Positions 22,223 to 35,278 of a stretch of 64,000 nucleotides of DNA are shown here, one piece after another. The stretch comes from Beverwykella pulmonaria (taxonomy: Eukaryota > Ascomycota > Dothideomycetes > Pleosporales > Melanommataceae), in assembly GCA_001599595.1 (NCBI GenBank), contig BCHH01000007.1:2374719-2438718 (forward strand). The letters are read 5' to 3'. Made by a program: the position numbers and the translations under genes. The number at the start of each line of letters is the position of its first letter. Positions within the stretch are counted from its first letter, which is position 1. Below the pieces are notes generated by a model. That model saw nothing but the letters and a program-made list of their open reading frames with translations, had not been told where the DNA came from and did no database searches.

Positions 22223-25200
22223 CTACCTCAATATCCCCGCCGCCCTCGCTTTATCTTCAATTTCCTCATTCTTCTTCCTCTGCTCCTCTTTCTCCTCCTC
22301 AATCTTCCTCTCCTCTTCCCTCTTCAGCTGATCCGGCCGTCTAATCGCAATGTCTTTCGGCTTGAAATCCGAGAACGCTGCCTTGAGTCCTTTCTCGATG
22401 ATCCAGCATGCCGCGTAATCGATGATCATCACGCTGGTAATCATGACCTTGAAGTCGTATGTGAACGGCACGAGCTTTAGCTTCTCGTTGATCTCGGGGA
22501 TAAACTCCGTCGCACAAGAAAATGCCACGCCGGATACGAGGACGAGGCCCCAGTACATTCCCTTGTTCTCCCGGATGGACTCGCGGAAAGGACGACCTTG
22601 GTAATTGATTGCAAAGGTTGAAATTTGCTGGATAAGTTGGAGGAGGTAGATGGCTGAGTTGAGGAGGGAGGGCTCGAATTCTTTTTCCAGATCGATGTTC
22701 GCTTCTTTGGGGTCGGTGCGCTGCACGTATTGCGAGACGTAGATAAGGGTTGCGATGTGAACGGCGAATTGACCAAGGACGGAGCCAATAATGTAGAAGT
22801 TGAAGATGTTGTGCTGGGGACGTTCTTTGGAGAGGGCATCAACGGACTAGTGCAATAGTTAGTATCGACAATGGAGAAACTCATAACGTGAGACGTACCT
22901 TGGCACGGGAAATGGACAGGAAGCAGACACTCATCATCATTCCCGAGATTGTGACCTGTCCGTCTCCGAACTTGATACCGTCGAGATACAAGACACTAAG
23001 ACTGTATGCCGAGATCAAGCAATTCAGAGCGAGGATCTTGTACATCTGAATGGTCGCTACCAACGTGCATCGGCCTTGTCTGATGATATTTGGAATAGCA
23101 ATAACGTTGGCCAACTTAGATGTGAAAGGGGCGGCCACTGAAGCATCACCGAGCTTGATCGTTGGGGGCTCGTTGTCCATTTCAGAAAGTTCAGACTCCA
23201 TCATCTTCTGCGTGAGCGACTCGGCCATGTTAGCAGCTTTCTGCTGCGCGTTCTTGGGCTGGGCCTTCTCGGCGGTTCCGTTGGTTGCTGGCTGGGTACC
23301 GGTGGATTCGGGGAGAGCGAGACCCTTCTTCTGGGCTTGTTGCAGCATCGCCTTCTCGTAGTGCGGGTTGCTGGGACCCGGAGGGAATAGATGCGCGATC
23401 ATGATCGGAACTGGTGGTGCGGGTTGGTTAAAACGTGCCATTAGCTGGACCTGCTTTTCATACACCTCCTTCATCTTGGTATTCCGGAAGTGCTCGCCAA
23501 TCTTCTCGAGATCGTCACGAGTGCCGTTGAGAAGCGCAACACCGATATGAGCTTGCTTCAGTGCACCGACGTCGTTGGTACCGTCTCCGCACATGAGTGT
23601 GGTGTAGCCCATGTCCTTGAGGCCGAGAAGAATGTCTTCCTTTTGCCTCGGAGATACGCGAGCATAGACCCAGGTATATCGCAGAATTTGCTTCCATCCC
23701 GGTTGGTCTTGGACTTTCGTGATCGCATATCCAGTAACGCAGAGATCCTTTGTTGCCAGAATGTCCTTGTCTAGAGGTTTGGTGAAGTCGACAGGAATGA
23801 CAGTCTTGTCATCAACACTACGCCAGACAAGATTCTCGCCAGAATCGTCATTTTCAGGTGCGTCTAGGATGAGACATTCTCGGTCGACAATCTCAACTTG
23901 GCGGGCGACATGGACAGCGGTCAACGGGTTATCCCCAGTAATCATGACTACACGATGGCTCGACTCGTTCAACATACGGCAAGCTTGAAGCGCGTCATCT
24001 TTAAGAGGACACTGAAGAACAAGGAAACCAGCAAAGTGCAGATCACACTCCACAGCCTCCCGCTTGAGATCGTTGATGCGGTGCATGCCAAGCTCAGAAT
24101 CATGCGAGAGGTATTTGTATGCGAGGGCAAGCACGCGGCCACCGTTCCTGGTGAAGTGCTTGAAAGTCTCCTCGTAGTGTGACGGGGTATTCACGAGCAT
24201 TTTGCGGATTGTCTCGGGGGCTCCCTTAACACCGACGAAAGTGCTCTTGACCTTGCGCTTGTGCTTGTGATCGTTGACTAGGACGGTAGCAACAGAGCTC
24301 TGGCGCTTGAGGGCGGACGAGAATTGGAATCGTCTCTTGATCTGAACAAGTTCCGCGTGAGACTTGGATGAACCAGACTTCTTCGTAAGGGTATCGTAAG
24401 CGCCGATAGACCAACCAAGGGAAGAGAGTGTGGCCTTCTCCATGGGCTCGCCGACAATGTCTCCTTCGTCGAGTTTTACCAGGGCGTGAGCGGTAGCAAG
24501 AACGAGAGTGGTCTCGGTTCCGGCGTCGGTAACAGGGCTAAGTTGGGTGTGTGCTCCATCAGGTCCAAGCTTGATACCGGACTGACCAAGAGTGAGGCCC
24601 GCAATACCATCGACAACAAGGTCCTCGCCAGTCAGGGTGCCCGTCTTGTCGAAGCACGTGACATCGACTCGTCCAGCAAACGGAATGCGGAAGGGCTCGG
24701 TACAGAAGATGGCGTGGCGACTGAGAGCAGCAAGACTCGTATTGACGGCCAAACTCAATTCCATGGGAAGCTCGGGGGGCACGACACTGGTTACAATCAA
24801 GACACAGTCCAGCATGAGCTTCGATCGCTTCCGGTCTTGCTTCACGCCCTCGACCCAAACATACCAAGAGGCAGCAATGGCGAATACGCAGAGGAAGAGA
24901 ATGAAGAGCAACGCTTCGACGTTGTTGGCAGAGACGCGCTCGGTGGAGTAGATCATAGTCCTGACGAGGCTTCCCTGGCTGGTCTCAAATCCGGTCTTCA
25001 TGACCACGGCAATGGCGCCTTTATCCGGCGGTGGTGGAACTCCAGATGCCAATTTGGGGACTGTGCTCGCATCATCTTCTGCGGTGATACCATGGGATAC
25101 CTGAAGAACCTTGGTTCCACCGTATAGGAAAGCCAATTTGTCCACGCCCTCGGGGTCGATGTTCGCGTCTCCAGGCCGCAGTTGGACTGATTCCTTGAGC

Positions 25201-26150
25201 ACAGGGGTACTCTCTCCAGAAAGCATAGCCTCGTTGACAATCGCAGATCCCTCGATCAGCAGCATGTCGCATGCGACACCGGAGTCTTCCTTTGTCCTGC
25301 CCACGCTGACCACGTCTCCGGGCAGCAGCTTGTCGCTTTGTATCTCCTGCCACTTCTTCTGTCTGTATACAAGCAGGTCGTAGGGCTTGATGCTCATTCC
25401 GCGGAACTCGCTCAGGGTGCGCTGGCGCTGCCACACGACGGTGCTCTCGAAGACGACGAGCATGAAGAGCGTGAACAGCGAGTAGTACCAGTAGTCGTCC
25501 AACATCCACAGCCCAACACAGAATACCTGGAACACAAAGAAGGGCGCCACAGCATGTTCCTTGAACAACTCGGTGAAGGTCGGCACCGGAATATCAAAGC
25601 TGTTATCGCCATAATGCTGCTGTAGTCGCTCGATCTCGGCGGGGGTCGTGAGCCCCTTGGTTTCTTGGAACACCTTGAGCAGCGGCTTGGGCTCGGCGTC
25701 GAGAACGTAGGTGAGGGGTGCAAAGGAGCCCTTCACGGGGTCGTAGAGGAACCGACGCTTCTGGAAGAGGAAGGAGAGATTCTGCTTGCCGCCGACCGTC
25801 TCGCGCTCGAGGTTGCAGATTTCGGCGGACCCGGCATTCGTGATGGGAATGACTTTGATCTGCTGGGCGGTGCGTACGTCGCGGGCCGTCGTGGACGTGA
25901 AGAGTGACTTGAGGTTAACATTCCAGTGCGTGCTCAGCCAGAACAGCGCCTGAATGGTTGTGATGCTGCCAACCCATACGAAGGTCCATTCCGACGACTG
26001 GATGTGCTTCTCGTAGCGTTCAGGCGAGAGGTAGAAAGCGAGGAAGGCGGGCCACACGATTAAGAACGGCCAGACGTATGTGTGCAGCTGCAGCGGGAGC
26101 GGGTTGTGCAGGCTCGCGGACTGGATCTGGGGGTTGTCAACGAGCGGCAT
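22223..26150 (-). CDS. spf1: P5A-type ATPase Spf1 (ER transmembrane-helix dislocase)
   Basis: Two exons, 26150-22899 and 22846-22223, 1291 residues. P-type ATPase marks are in order: LPGDVVSVG, SGESTP, the P5A-specific PPELPMELS in M4 (~456), phosphorylation site DKTGTLTGED with Asp501, ITGDNPLTAVHVARQ, and the hinge MCGDGTNDVGALKQ (~853). The C-terminal exon adds the last membrane helices and a Glu/Lys/Arg-rich tail. Spf1/Cod1 sits in the ER and removes mis-inserted tail-anchored or mitochondrial helices; loss disturbs ER sterol, glycosylation and Mn/Ca balance. The frame runs five codons past the donor (RAK|gtacgt) before a stop, and the splice restores SISRAKSVDALSKERPQHN. All catalytic residues are present. 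Confidence 0.96.
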
Positions 26151-26571
26151 GGCGGCGCGTTCAGGCGTGGTTGAATGGCAAATGCTGCGTAAACGTCAAA
26201 GGAATAATAAATGCAACATCTCCATATTGCGCTGCGGCGGCGACCCGGTCTTGGCGGGCACGGACGAATCATTCACCGAAGTCGCTTCAACAGGGCTAGC
26301 GTGAAGGATCCGCGACACCTCGAATTCGCCCCGTGGAGGCCACTCGCATTCACACCACACAACGATCCACCTCCCTCTAGACTGTAGCGAGATTCCTCTT
26401 AACATGGGGGTATAGTAGCCTCTGGTAATACAATGGGTGAAATGCATAGCTACATTGGCTCTTATAGTACCCTCTGGCAGATACAGATAGGCAGTCCAGT
26501 GTTGAATTGATCCTTTTGGTCTCTGGTTACTATTAAGCAGATTGGTAGTCGATTGATCCAAGAGCGTTCGC
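26151..26571. other. Intergenic, SPF1 promoter
   Basis: About 420 bp between the SPF1 start and the stop of the PF11951 gene. It includes CTGGCAGATACAGATAGGCA at ~26473, a weak match to the LTR-like terminus family. No gene. Confidence 0.4.
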
Positions 26572-28926
26572 TCACACATACCACCCATTGACCTTCCACC
26601 GTCCCCGATCATACTCTACTGCACAGTGAAACTTTTCCTCAAGTTCTTTCTCCCGGTCCAACAACTGCGTCCCCTCCGCACCTGCACATTCTGCCCTGTC
26701 TCTCGCCAAGTACAGCTCCGTCATCTCCACCACCCTCAGATACTCTCTCGTCTCGTCCCATATTCCACCTAGCACCTCACCAATGAAAATTTCCGACCAT
26801 GCCACGCGCTGCAATGCGCCCTCGAGTGCAAGCTGGCTGTGCATCCCTAGCTCCTTAACCACATCGCCCAGCTTGCCTATCCACCACGATCGGCCTCCCC
26901 ACAGTGGCGCCACGGAGCAGGCGACTACGAGGACCCAGAGGAGGATATTGAGATTCTTCTCCCTTTTCCAGATATCGATGATGGAGACTCCTGGGCGATC
27001 GAGAGCAACGCGCAACCGATCTAGAAAAGTACTGAAGATCTTCGTCTTGGGTGGTATCTCGCGGAGTGATGCATAAATGAAAATTTGTGTTGCAGCTAGA
27101 ATGGCCTCGACCACGCTGGCACTGTCTGCCATGCTAGCTCTATCGGCACTGTCTTCCTCGTCGTCTTCATTTTCGTCAGCCCCGCCAACGTCAAAGTTGA
27201 GAAAATCGTGACAATAGTCGGGCATTGAGAGGATGATGTGCTCTGTCTCATAGAGCAGGTTGCTAATGGTCAGTCTATCGACCTTCGGGAACCATGGAGT
27301 CGAGATAGCGAGCGCGAGGCGGTGCAGGCGGTAGAAGATGTTGAAACAGTCGACTGCGGCGAGGGAGAGTTGGAGTAGAGACGTTGGGGAGGTGCAGGCT
27401 GCTTCTTCGAGGAGGGCGTCGGGCAGTGGCGGAGTGTCAGGGTCGAGGTCGATTCGAGGGAAGCTGGGTGGCGTGTGAAAGGCCGCAGCAGTGTGGAAGT
27501 CCACCCTATATGGCTACTGTTAGAGGGTCTTGATGAGAGCAGACAGCTTACGAGGGATCTAGTATCTCTTTAGAAACGTTTCCACCATCTCTATTAGGAT
27601 GCGAAATCTATGCTGGCAACTACAATATTAAGTTGCATGCCTGGTCCAATCTTCTTGCCAACCTGCTGGATCTCACTTTGGATCTCACTGAATCTTAGTG
27701 GGTAATAACCCGTACGTACCATATTAACCCTCTCATCAGACCGTCGTTGTGCCCGAAGGCAAACAAGCCTCCGCGGGCATTGACCATGCGGCTGAGCGCT
27801 CCGATATGCAGTTGAGCTGCCTCATACGCACCGAGGAGATTCTGAGATGTCAAAATCAGTACGTCTACTCAACGATCCTATTATAGATAAAGGTGTTTTC
27901 ACCTCGAAGCTTGCAAGCGTCAGGACAGTGCCAATCAACTCATCCGATATCTCTCCACCAGTATCCCCAATCTTCGAGTTGATCTCCTTGATAGCTTCAT
28001 TCTTATGCTTTAGCTTCTCAACCCGCAAATCACTCATTCCTCGAAACAGCATGCCGTAGAGTGCCCACGTTGCCAAGGTGGCATGAAGTAGACCGGCGTC
28101 GTTGGATATGAATGACCACCATGTATTTTGCGCGTTGATAGCTATGGAATTCGCGCGAGAGCCGCACTTGTCTGTACATATAAATCAGCACCGTCTCCAA
28201 GAAAACTAAGGATCAAGTACGCTATGGCATAAAATGGAGACGGTATTCTGTGCGAAGAAATTGTTACGGCGGTACTAGTCATTCTGGAAGATACAGCAAT
28301 AGATCCACTTCGCCGTTCGTTAAATGATGCTGCGGCGTCCCTTACGAGATGCTGGCTCGTACTTGTGGGGAGCCGAGTCGCGAGAACAAGAACTACTCAC
28401 ATAACTTGAACAGCATATCCATTTGTGGCGACCCAGGCACTGGCAACACATCGAAGGGGTCGAATCGATTTGCACTCGGGCTGATCATCAGCTGTATCCG
28501 TTTGTTTCCAATTTCCCCCTTCCCACCTTCCTTCTCCTCCACCAATACCTTTCGACTCCTTGTCCCATTTTTGCTAAACTCTGAAGCATCCGAGTAGTGA
28601 TCGGATGATCTCCTCGCAGACTTTGGGCTCTTCAATCTTTTCTTTCCTTCATCGCTACTCGCCCTCCGTTCAGTATTCTTCGGTTTCGCTTTGGCTTTGG
28701 GTTCCCGGACTTCTTGCCCCGCCTTCGGCAGTCGAAACCTCGACTTCAAGTTCGGCTTTGCTTGAACAGTAGATGCTGAGCTGAGTTCCGATGTATTGTT
28801 CGTTGGACCAGACCATTTCGTCTCGAAGAAATTCCTCATTACCAAGCGTCGAATGAGTCCTCGTTCAAGGCCTTCCGGTTGATGAGGTTCTTCGGTGGTG
28901 ATGAAGAACTTGTATTTGCGCTCCAT
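26572..28926 (-). CDS. Fungal-specific transcription regulator (PF11951 type)
   Basis: Four exons, 28926-28401, 28171-27903, 27841-27720, 27505-26572, 616 residues. The protein starts MERKYKFFITTEEPHQPEGL. A basic Ser-rich region is followed by NRFDPFDVLPVPGSPQMDML, a hallmark that precedes the PF11951 domain. Then come NTWWSFISNDAGLLHATLA and NLLGAYEAAQLHIGALSRMV, and a long helical C-terminus with LDREKELEEKFH. Phases fit at every join; the second donor is GTGAAA, a little weak. No Zn2Cys6 cluster is seen at the N-terminus, as in many members of this group. Nuclear regulator is the expected role; targets are unknown. Confidence 0.82.
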
Positions 28927-30172
28927 AGTTGTGGTATATGGTAGTGGTAGTGACGCGCTGGGAGTCTTCACCGAAAGTGTCGACATATTTGAGGAGAGCA
29001 CGTTGATCGTCGTCCTATGGGCCGGCAACGCTCACTCACCGTCAGGAAGTGTAATGCTCGGAATAGCTGGTATCTGTGAACGGCTTATTCAGGTCTCTTG
29101 AGTAGATTACCGCTAGCCTTATCGACCTGGCGACGTCGAAACAAAATTTAGCTCGATCTGATGATTTCGGATGCGATTGTAGAGGGCATGGCGAGAATAT
29201 GCCTGGGTCGCCGAATGGCACATGAAATTATCTAACTGCATCCTGATTACCACAGCGGGGCGCTGTGGGTCAGGTATTGGAGCTCTGATGTGATTGGAGA
29301 AGATACGCCTTTCGCGGGTACAGATGCCTCAAGAAGCATGTCGTGCATTACCGAGCTGTAGAAAATGCGAAGACAGACTTGCCGGGTTGGCGCGTCTCTA
29401 TACTACCGGTATTATTTCGCTTTCGCTCTCGCCTTCGTCCGGTTAGGAGAACCTCTCAAATTACGAGTCTGGTTAGGATTAAATCACCACAGTGAGTCTG
29501 CCAGACAGTGTCAGTTCAAATCAACGTTCAGAAGCTCTCTCAGTATCAAATCTGTGAAGTAAACTCTACCAGCGATAACCTCACAACATCCAGCCTCGTC
29601 ACCCCTGTCCTCCGGCACCCTTCGGGAAAAGCGTGCCGTCAACCGCCTACATGCACAAGCCTCGCCAAGGCATCTTGCCACTTCAGGTTCATGATAAAAA
29701 TAACCGTTGTGCAAGGTCATGTTGTGAGGACGACGTAGATCAAAAACGTGGCGATCTCGAGAAGCGAAGAGTTAGTTTGGAAAGCTAGGGAATGGCGAGG
29801 TGCAGATATCAGGAAGACGCACCTCTGTAGCGATTTACATGTGCTCTATCCACGTTCGCACGTCTAAGGTGAACCTATAGCGCATTCAAGCAGAATTAAG
29901 CTATAAGAAATTAGATAAGCCCTGCCTCGCAAAGCCCTGCTGTATCCGACAGCAGACCATTTACAAGTTCCAAAAGATCGTTCTAACAGACCACTATTAT
30001 TAGGAACATCTAGTAGAAGGAAATACGATATGGAGGACGTGGACCGAGGATGACACGGGAACGTCATTTTAGAGATTCTCTATTGCTTAGGATATCCATT
30101 CATCTAGCCTTGAACCAGTTGATCATACCTACATGCTGCAGCAAACGCCAAGTCGCCGAAACCTACCCCCTT
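28927..30172. other. Intergenic with one LTR-like scar
   Basis: About 1.25 kb between the regulator start and the GlnRS 3' end. The stretch 29860-29960 is AT-rich and contains the clearest LTR-like terminus. No protein gene is supported. Confidence 0.5.
29933..29954 (-). repeat. LTR-like terminus, copy E
   Basis: On the minus strand TGCTGTCGGATACAGCAGGG and CT, continuing TTGCGAGGCAGGGCTTATC. This is the GC-richest copy and probably nearest to the original element. Confidence 0.5.
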
Positions 30173-32228
30173 CTATTTCGCCTTGTCCTCTCTCAAACTC
30201 ACTATTTGGTTCAGCGCTATCTTCTCCTCGGTCGAATCCACGTCCACGCAGAAGTATGCTGTCCGGACCGCTTGGAACCGGATCAGGTCGTCCGAAGACC
30301 CGCCCGGGTTAAGAGTGTGCTCCTTGATCAAAGTCTTGAGGCCGCGCTCGATCATGGCGTTCTCAAAAATGACTTCAGAGTTCGGGTTTAGATCCTCCGC
30401 CCACCCCCCAGTCTTCCAGTCCAACGTGTTGGGTGACTCTGTCTTGAAAAGAGAGTGATACTGGCGAGCAGTTACCGGAATAGCAGTTGCGACGTCTACC
30501 CACTGGATGTAGGCCGGCTTTTCTGCGAGCGCTTCAGGAGCTTTGACAGCCTTGATCTCCGTAACTTTGCCACTGGCATCTTTCTCGAAGGAGGTGGCGC
30601 GGATGGGGAACGCAACGTTGAGGAGGCCAACGGCTTTATTTGGGGCTAGACGGCGATAGTCGGCGTCGGCTACTTCTCTGAAGTCGGTGCGGTCGATATA
30701 GATTTCCTTACTAAGCTTGACTTTGCGCTCGCCGGGGATGCCGCCCTTGGGATCATACGGCACCGAGATTTCCTGGTCGTCATCGGCGGCAAAGTCTTCG
30801 ATAATGACTTTGACTGGGTCCAGGACAAGCATTTGACGTGGAACGGTGCGTTCCAGATGCTTCCGTATTGACGCTTCGAGGCGTGGCGGTTGGATCTCCG
30901 TGAGGGCGTCGGTCACACCAAGCTCCTCCACAAACTTGAGCAATGCCTGGGCGGGAATTCCTCGACGCCGCAGGGCTACCAGTGTGTACAGACGAGGATC
31001 ATCCCACCCCCGTACGGCAGGCGGTATGGTCTTCTTCTCCACTGTGCCATCCTCATTCTTCTTCTCAACTGTTGTTCCCTCCACCAACATCAGGATTCGT
31101 CGTTTTGAAAGGATGGTCCCGCCAACATTCAGACGGCCGTATCTAGTTTTGCGTGAGCATGTATTGACAAAGTGATGCTTCGATGTACTCACTCTCTTTG
31201 CATCGGTCCCTTCTCTTCTGACTTAGGTATCTTCATATCCAGCTGCTCCAAGAGCCAATCGTATGAGACCCTCGACTGTTGAAATTCCGTTGTGCACATC
31301 GAATGGGTGATGTCCTCCATTGCGTCGCAAATGCAGTGAGTGAAATCGTAAGTCGGGTAGATCCTCCACTTGTCTCCTGTTCTGTGATGGTGGTTGTCCT
31401 TAATAACGCGATACGCTGGCAGATCCCACATCTGTGGGTTGCCTTCTTTGGGATCAGTCAAGCTCTGCTTCATCCGCAGGAATGCCTCTCCAGCCTGGTA
31501 TTTGCCGTCACGCATGGCTCGAAACTCGGTGATGGATTCTTCAATGGGTCGTTCACGGTGGTCGCAACCGTATCGGGCTCCACGATTGTCAGGTCCGCCG
31601 CGCTGGAGGTTCACTTCTTCTCCTACAATAGACGTTAGCGTACGCAGCAAAGTAAGGAAAATCGCTACTCACTCGAGCAGTGGCACACGTATGCTTTATC
31701 CTTCTGAATGAGGTCTTCGGCTAGTTCGTACAGGCGATCGAAGTTATCGCTGCTATATGTGATCTGGTACGGCTCAAAGCCTAGCCACTTGATAATGTCC
31801 AATATGCTCGTAAAGTATATCTCCTCCTCTTTCTCCGGATTTGTGTCGTCATATCTTAGGAAGCAAACGCCCTTGTGATGTTTTGCGAATCCGAAATTCA
31901 CGGCAATGGCCTTGCAGTGGCCGATGTGGAGGTAGCCGTTGGGCTCGGGTGGGAACCGTGACCGCACATTTTTGACGGGCTTCTCTTCGTATACACGTTT
32001 CAACCAGCCCTCTGAAAATACATTTACGGGGCCTGCTGAGCTCGCGGGTGCTTCCTTGGGGCGCGCAGCGAGTTCAACTTTGTGTGCGCCTTTCTTTGCT
32101 TTGGCGGCAGCTTTCTTCGCTGCTTTCTCAAGGGCACGCTTCGAGGGGCCTTTCTCCTCGGCAGGAGCGTCGGCGGGAGTATCTACAGGAACTACAGAGG
32201 GGGCTTCGGTCTGGGTCTTGTCCGCCAT
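30173..32228 (-). CDS. gln4: Glutaminyl-tRNA synthetase, cytosolic
   Basis: Three exons, 32228-31673, 31622-31193, 31142-30173, 651 residues. The N-terminus is a short Lys/Ala-rich appendix. Class I motifs: [17 protein letters not shown] with HIGH at 101-104, and LSKR at ~340-343 as the KMSKS equivalent. Eukaryotic GlnRS marks are [31 protein letters not shown], and the anticodon-binding beta-barrels ending [15 protein letters not shown] and [19 protein letters not shown] separates it from GluRS, whose equivalent differs. It charges tRNA-Gln with glutamine for cytosolic translation. Joins give [12 protein letters not shown] and [12 protein letters not shown]. Confidence 0.96.
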
Positions 32229-33910
32229 GATCTGTGAGGGAAGTCAGCATTGCGTCCAGCTCGCACCATACTGTGTATTGGCGCATTTCAGTGAGGAAAC
32301 AAACAATTGAGCTCTCTTGGGCGGGGTGCAGTAAATGTATGCGGCAGGGAAATAACTGGATATAGCCGTACGCGCACGTATTCGGCTTCCAGAGCCAGCT
32401 GCTATCTCAGTGTCTTGTGGTGTTGAGGAAGAAGTGTGAGTCGAGGAAAGTTTGGCGGGGCTTGTTGCTTGCATTGAGTCAGATCGGCGGCGCCACACTA
32501 CCGGTTGCACCGCCATACAAGTGCGGGACCAAACACTTCCGAATCCACCCTCTTTCAACTTTATGACTCCCGAGGTCCTTCACACGAGTACTGCATCATC
32601 AAGTGTTTCGTTTCCATCTCAAGAAGCGTTTGATCTCTTTCATTTTCAGCGCTGTGACGAGGTTTGCGAGAAATGTACCGGGTAGACTACACCTAGGCAT
32701 TTCAAAGCAGTCCAATATTCAAAAAAATAGCACGTTTTCATCTCTTTGAAGTCTTGCCCCGATTCAGCATCCATATTCTCCTAATCCTGCTTTATCCACA
32801 GAAGACATTACACTATTACTCTCCCCACTGTCACCAGCATACAGTACTTAAGTTTACGTTATTTCATTAATTCCCATCTACTCCATATCCACATCATCAT
32901 TGCCATCATCGTCATCTCCCGGCTCAAAATCACTATCCCTTACATCATCTGCCTCCTCCTCGCATCCACTCTCAACCGCCATTCTCCAGCCTTCCCTACC
33001 TCAACCTCTCTCGCTGTCTTCTCATATTTACCTCCAACATACTCCCATCTCTCACATGGTTCTCATGCTCTGGCCACTCCACCTCAATTGCCCTATCTCC
33101 GCTCGCATTACTCAGTCCGGACGGGTAGTGATTAAACCTCATTATCCACCCAGACTTGCGGTAGCCAGAGCAGAAAATCTCTGCGATGCGAACTTGCAAA
33201 GGGTGGAAAATGAAGTAGATGATAAATTGGTGCATGAAGAATCAGCTCCGAAAGAGGCCGGTATCAAGATTACGTAGTAGATCATAAGAAGTTGGCCTCT
33301 TACTCAGAAATACATCGCTCCCGCGTACATAAAATGTGCTGAGGACAGTACATCTCTATAAGCCTCAGACCTGACTTTGTAGAAGCTAGATTTGGTCGCA
33401 AGATGCGCTGTTTGATCGACACGAAAAGTACGAGTAGCTGCAGAACAAATTCTACCACCATCTGTGATTGGGAAGCGTCCTCCATGTGAAGCCTTTCGTG
33501 ACGGGTCGAGGCGCTCCCGATTCCTCCTCGCAGTCGACAAATCTGTATTTACCGACTTTTCCAATACCCGTTCATGACACGTAATTTTACCTTTATAAAC
33601 TCTTTATCTCGGTCCTAGAGATACAATACGCAAGATTTAAGGACTTTGATGGTTACAAGTGTGGTGCATATGTGATGCGTTGAGATTCGTAGACTTGAAG
33701 AAGCAGCCTTGAAAGATGGAGAGAAGAGAAGCGGAGGGTCCCCAAGAAAGACGAGAATTCGCAATGTGAGTCGAGACCCTACTTTATAAAGAAATTAGGA
33801 AGATCCTACAGGATATCGGGGTTCAGTGTGATATCAAAACAAGATAGCATCTTTAGCTCCTTTCGGACTGGAGGTCGTCGAGCAAGCCAGCAGCAACCTC
33901 TCCGGCTTCC
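32229..33910. other. Intergenic with possible minus-strand coding relic
   Basis: About 1.7 kb. Minus-strand frames between 33564 and 32877 look partly protein-like: one ends with an acidic tail DSDFEPGDDDDGNDDVDME (stop near 32877), preceded in another frame by AIEVEWPEHENHVRDGSMLE. They cannot be joined with normal introns, so I read them as remains of a gene rather than a working one. I do not recognise the family. Confidence 0.35.
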
Positions 33911-35278
33911 CTACCTCTTCCTGAAGTATCCATGTATCGCCCCACAAAGACTTTCCCAGAGGACCTTGTCGGAGCCCCGTAGCCACTCAACCACCACCCT
34001 CGCGTCGTCTCCCTCGTCGGTTTTGGCAAGCACACGGACTCTGAAGGCAATGGTGACTTGTTCTCCTGTATGCATCTCTCGTGATGTGTTCTCCTCCACG
34101 CTTATGCATGAGTCAGCTTGCTCCTTCATTTTTTTGTCGTGCTGTCGGCGATAGGCGCGCTTCCAGACATTCTGCGCCGCGACACCGACACCTGTTGACG
34201 TTTCTGCATTCCAGCTCCAGTGGAGATCTAGAGAGAATATGTTTGTGTTGATGATTTCCTTGGCGGATTCGAGAGACTGGTCGACTGCGAGGGGAATCTT
34301 ATACAAGGTCGGGAAAGGCAGGTATTCGTTCGCAATAGTCTCCATTCTCGCGATGTCGTTCCGTGGTCGGTAGTCTCCAAAACTCCATGCCACTGTCCAT
34401 CTCTTCGTCGTGGCCCCTGGCTCCAGACAACCCACAGCCCAGTTGTTGATGCCATGCTTCTTGAGTAGATCGATGATGGCCTTTGCACTGCTCATCTTGC
34501 CCAACATACTGCTATACCACGTCACCCTCTCCCTCAGAACGAGACTTTCTTCCACAATCCTAGTCACAAACCCCAAATCGCCCCCAGGACACACCATCTC
34601 CACCTCTCCGCCCGTACACACCGCATTCGGACTCCAGCTCTTCCCCTCGCCTTTGATACTACTCCGCATGTCTTTCTCGTCAGTAAAAAAAGGCGGATTG
34701 CAAATCGTGAAATCTAGTTTCTCTACCCCGAGGAAGTTTAGCGGGATGAGTGCGTTGGTTTCCATCGTCTGCAGCATCTTAGTCCGCGTGAGCATGTTGT
34801 TGAGTGCGAGGTTGCGGGCCGCGGAGTCGAAAGATTTTTTGTCGACGTCTGTACAGCACATCCACCAGTTTGGGCGTGTGCGTAGGCAGAGCAGCGTGTA
34901 GATTGCGGATGCGCCAGTGCCGATATCTAGGCCCATGGCCTTACGGTCAGGGTCATACCCTTCACTATAATTCGGAGAAGTAGAGTCAAAAAGGCCCTGA
35001 ATCCAGGCGACATAGTTCCAGCGATTGGGTACAGGCGGACACAGTCGATCATTGGGCAAGTCGATTTTGAGCCCGAAGTGTGCGTGCAGAATAGCCGATG
35101 TCAGCGTTTTCAACGTCTCTGGGTCCTGGAAATCGAGACGGCCGCTGCTTTTTTGCCAGATTTTTTTGAAAGAATGGGAGGTTTTGGCGAGAATTTTGAA
35201 GTCAATATCCGTGTAGGGGGGGAGTTGGGTGAGGTCGCCTAGCTGGGGCTCCTCCAGGGTAGGATTATCAATCTCCAT
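33911..35278 (-). CDS. METTL16-like RNA m6A methyltransferase
   Basis: A single exon of 455 residues from MEIDNPTLEEPQ. The frame is open upstream to 35335 without another ATG. The Rossmann methyltransferase shows DIGTGAS at 118-124 (SAM-binding motif I), DVDKKSF at ~144, and catalytic NPPFF at 194-198, the METTL16/RlmF type of NPPF motif for adenine-N6 methylation. An N-terminal YTDIDFKILAKT region matches the family. In animals and fission yeast such enzymes modify A43 of U6 snRNA; that substrate here is inferred from family. The C-terminal ~100 residues are less conserved. Confidence 0.88.
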   Translation of the reverse strand: MEIDNPTLEEPQLGDLTQLPPYTDIDFKILAKTSHSFKKIWQKSSGRLDFQDPETLKTLTSAILHAHFGLKIDLPNDRLCPPVPNRWNYVAWIQGLFDSTSPNYSEGYDPDRKAMGLDIGTGASAIYTLLCLRTRPNWWMCCTDVDKKSFDSAARNLALNNMLTRTKMLQTMETNALIPLNFLGVEKLDFTICNPPFFTDEKDMRSSIKGEGKSWSPNAVCTGGEVEMVCPGGDLGFVTRIVEESLVLRERVTWYSSMLGKMSSAKAIIDLLKKHGINNWAVGCLEPGATTKRWTVAWSFGDYRPRNDIARMETIANEYLPFPTLYKIPLAVDQSLESAKEIINTNIFSLDLHWSWNAETSTGVGVAAQNVWKRAYRRQHDKKMKEQADSCISVEENTSREMHTGEQVTIAFRVRVLAKTDEGDDARVVVEWLRGSDKVLWESLCGAIHGYFRKR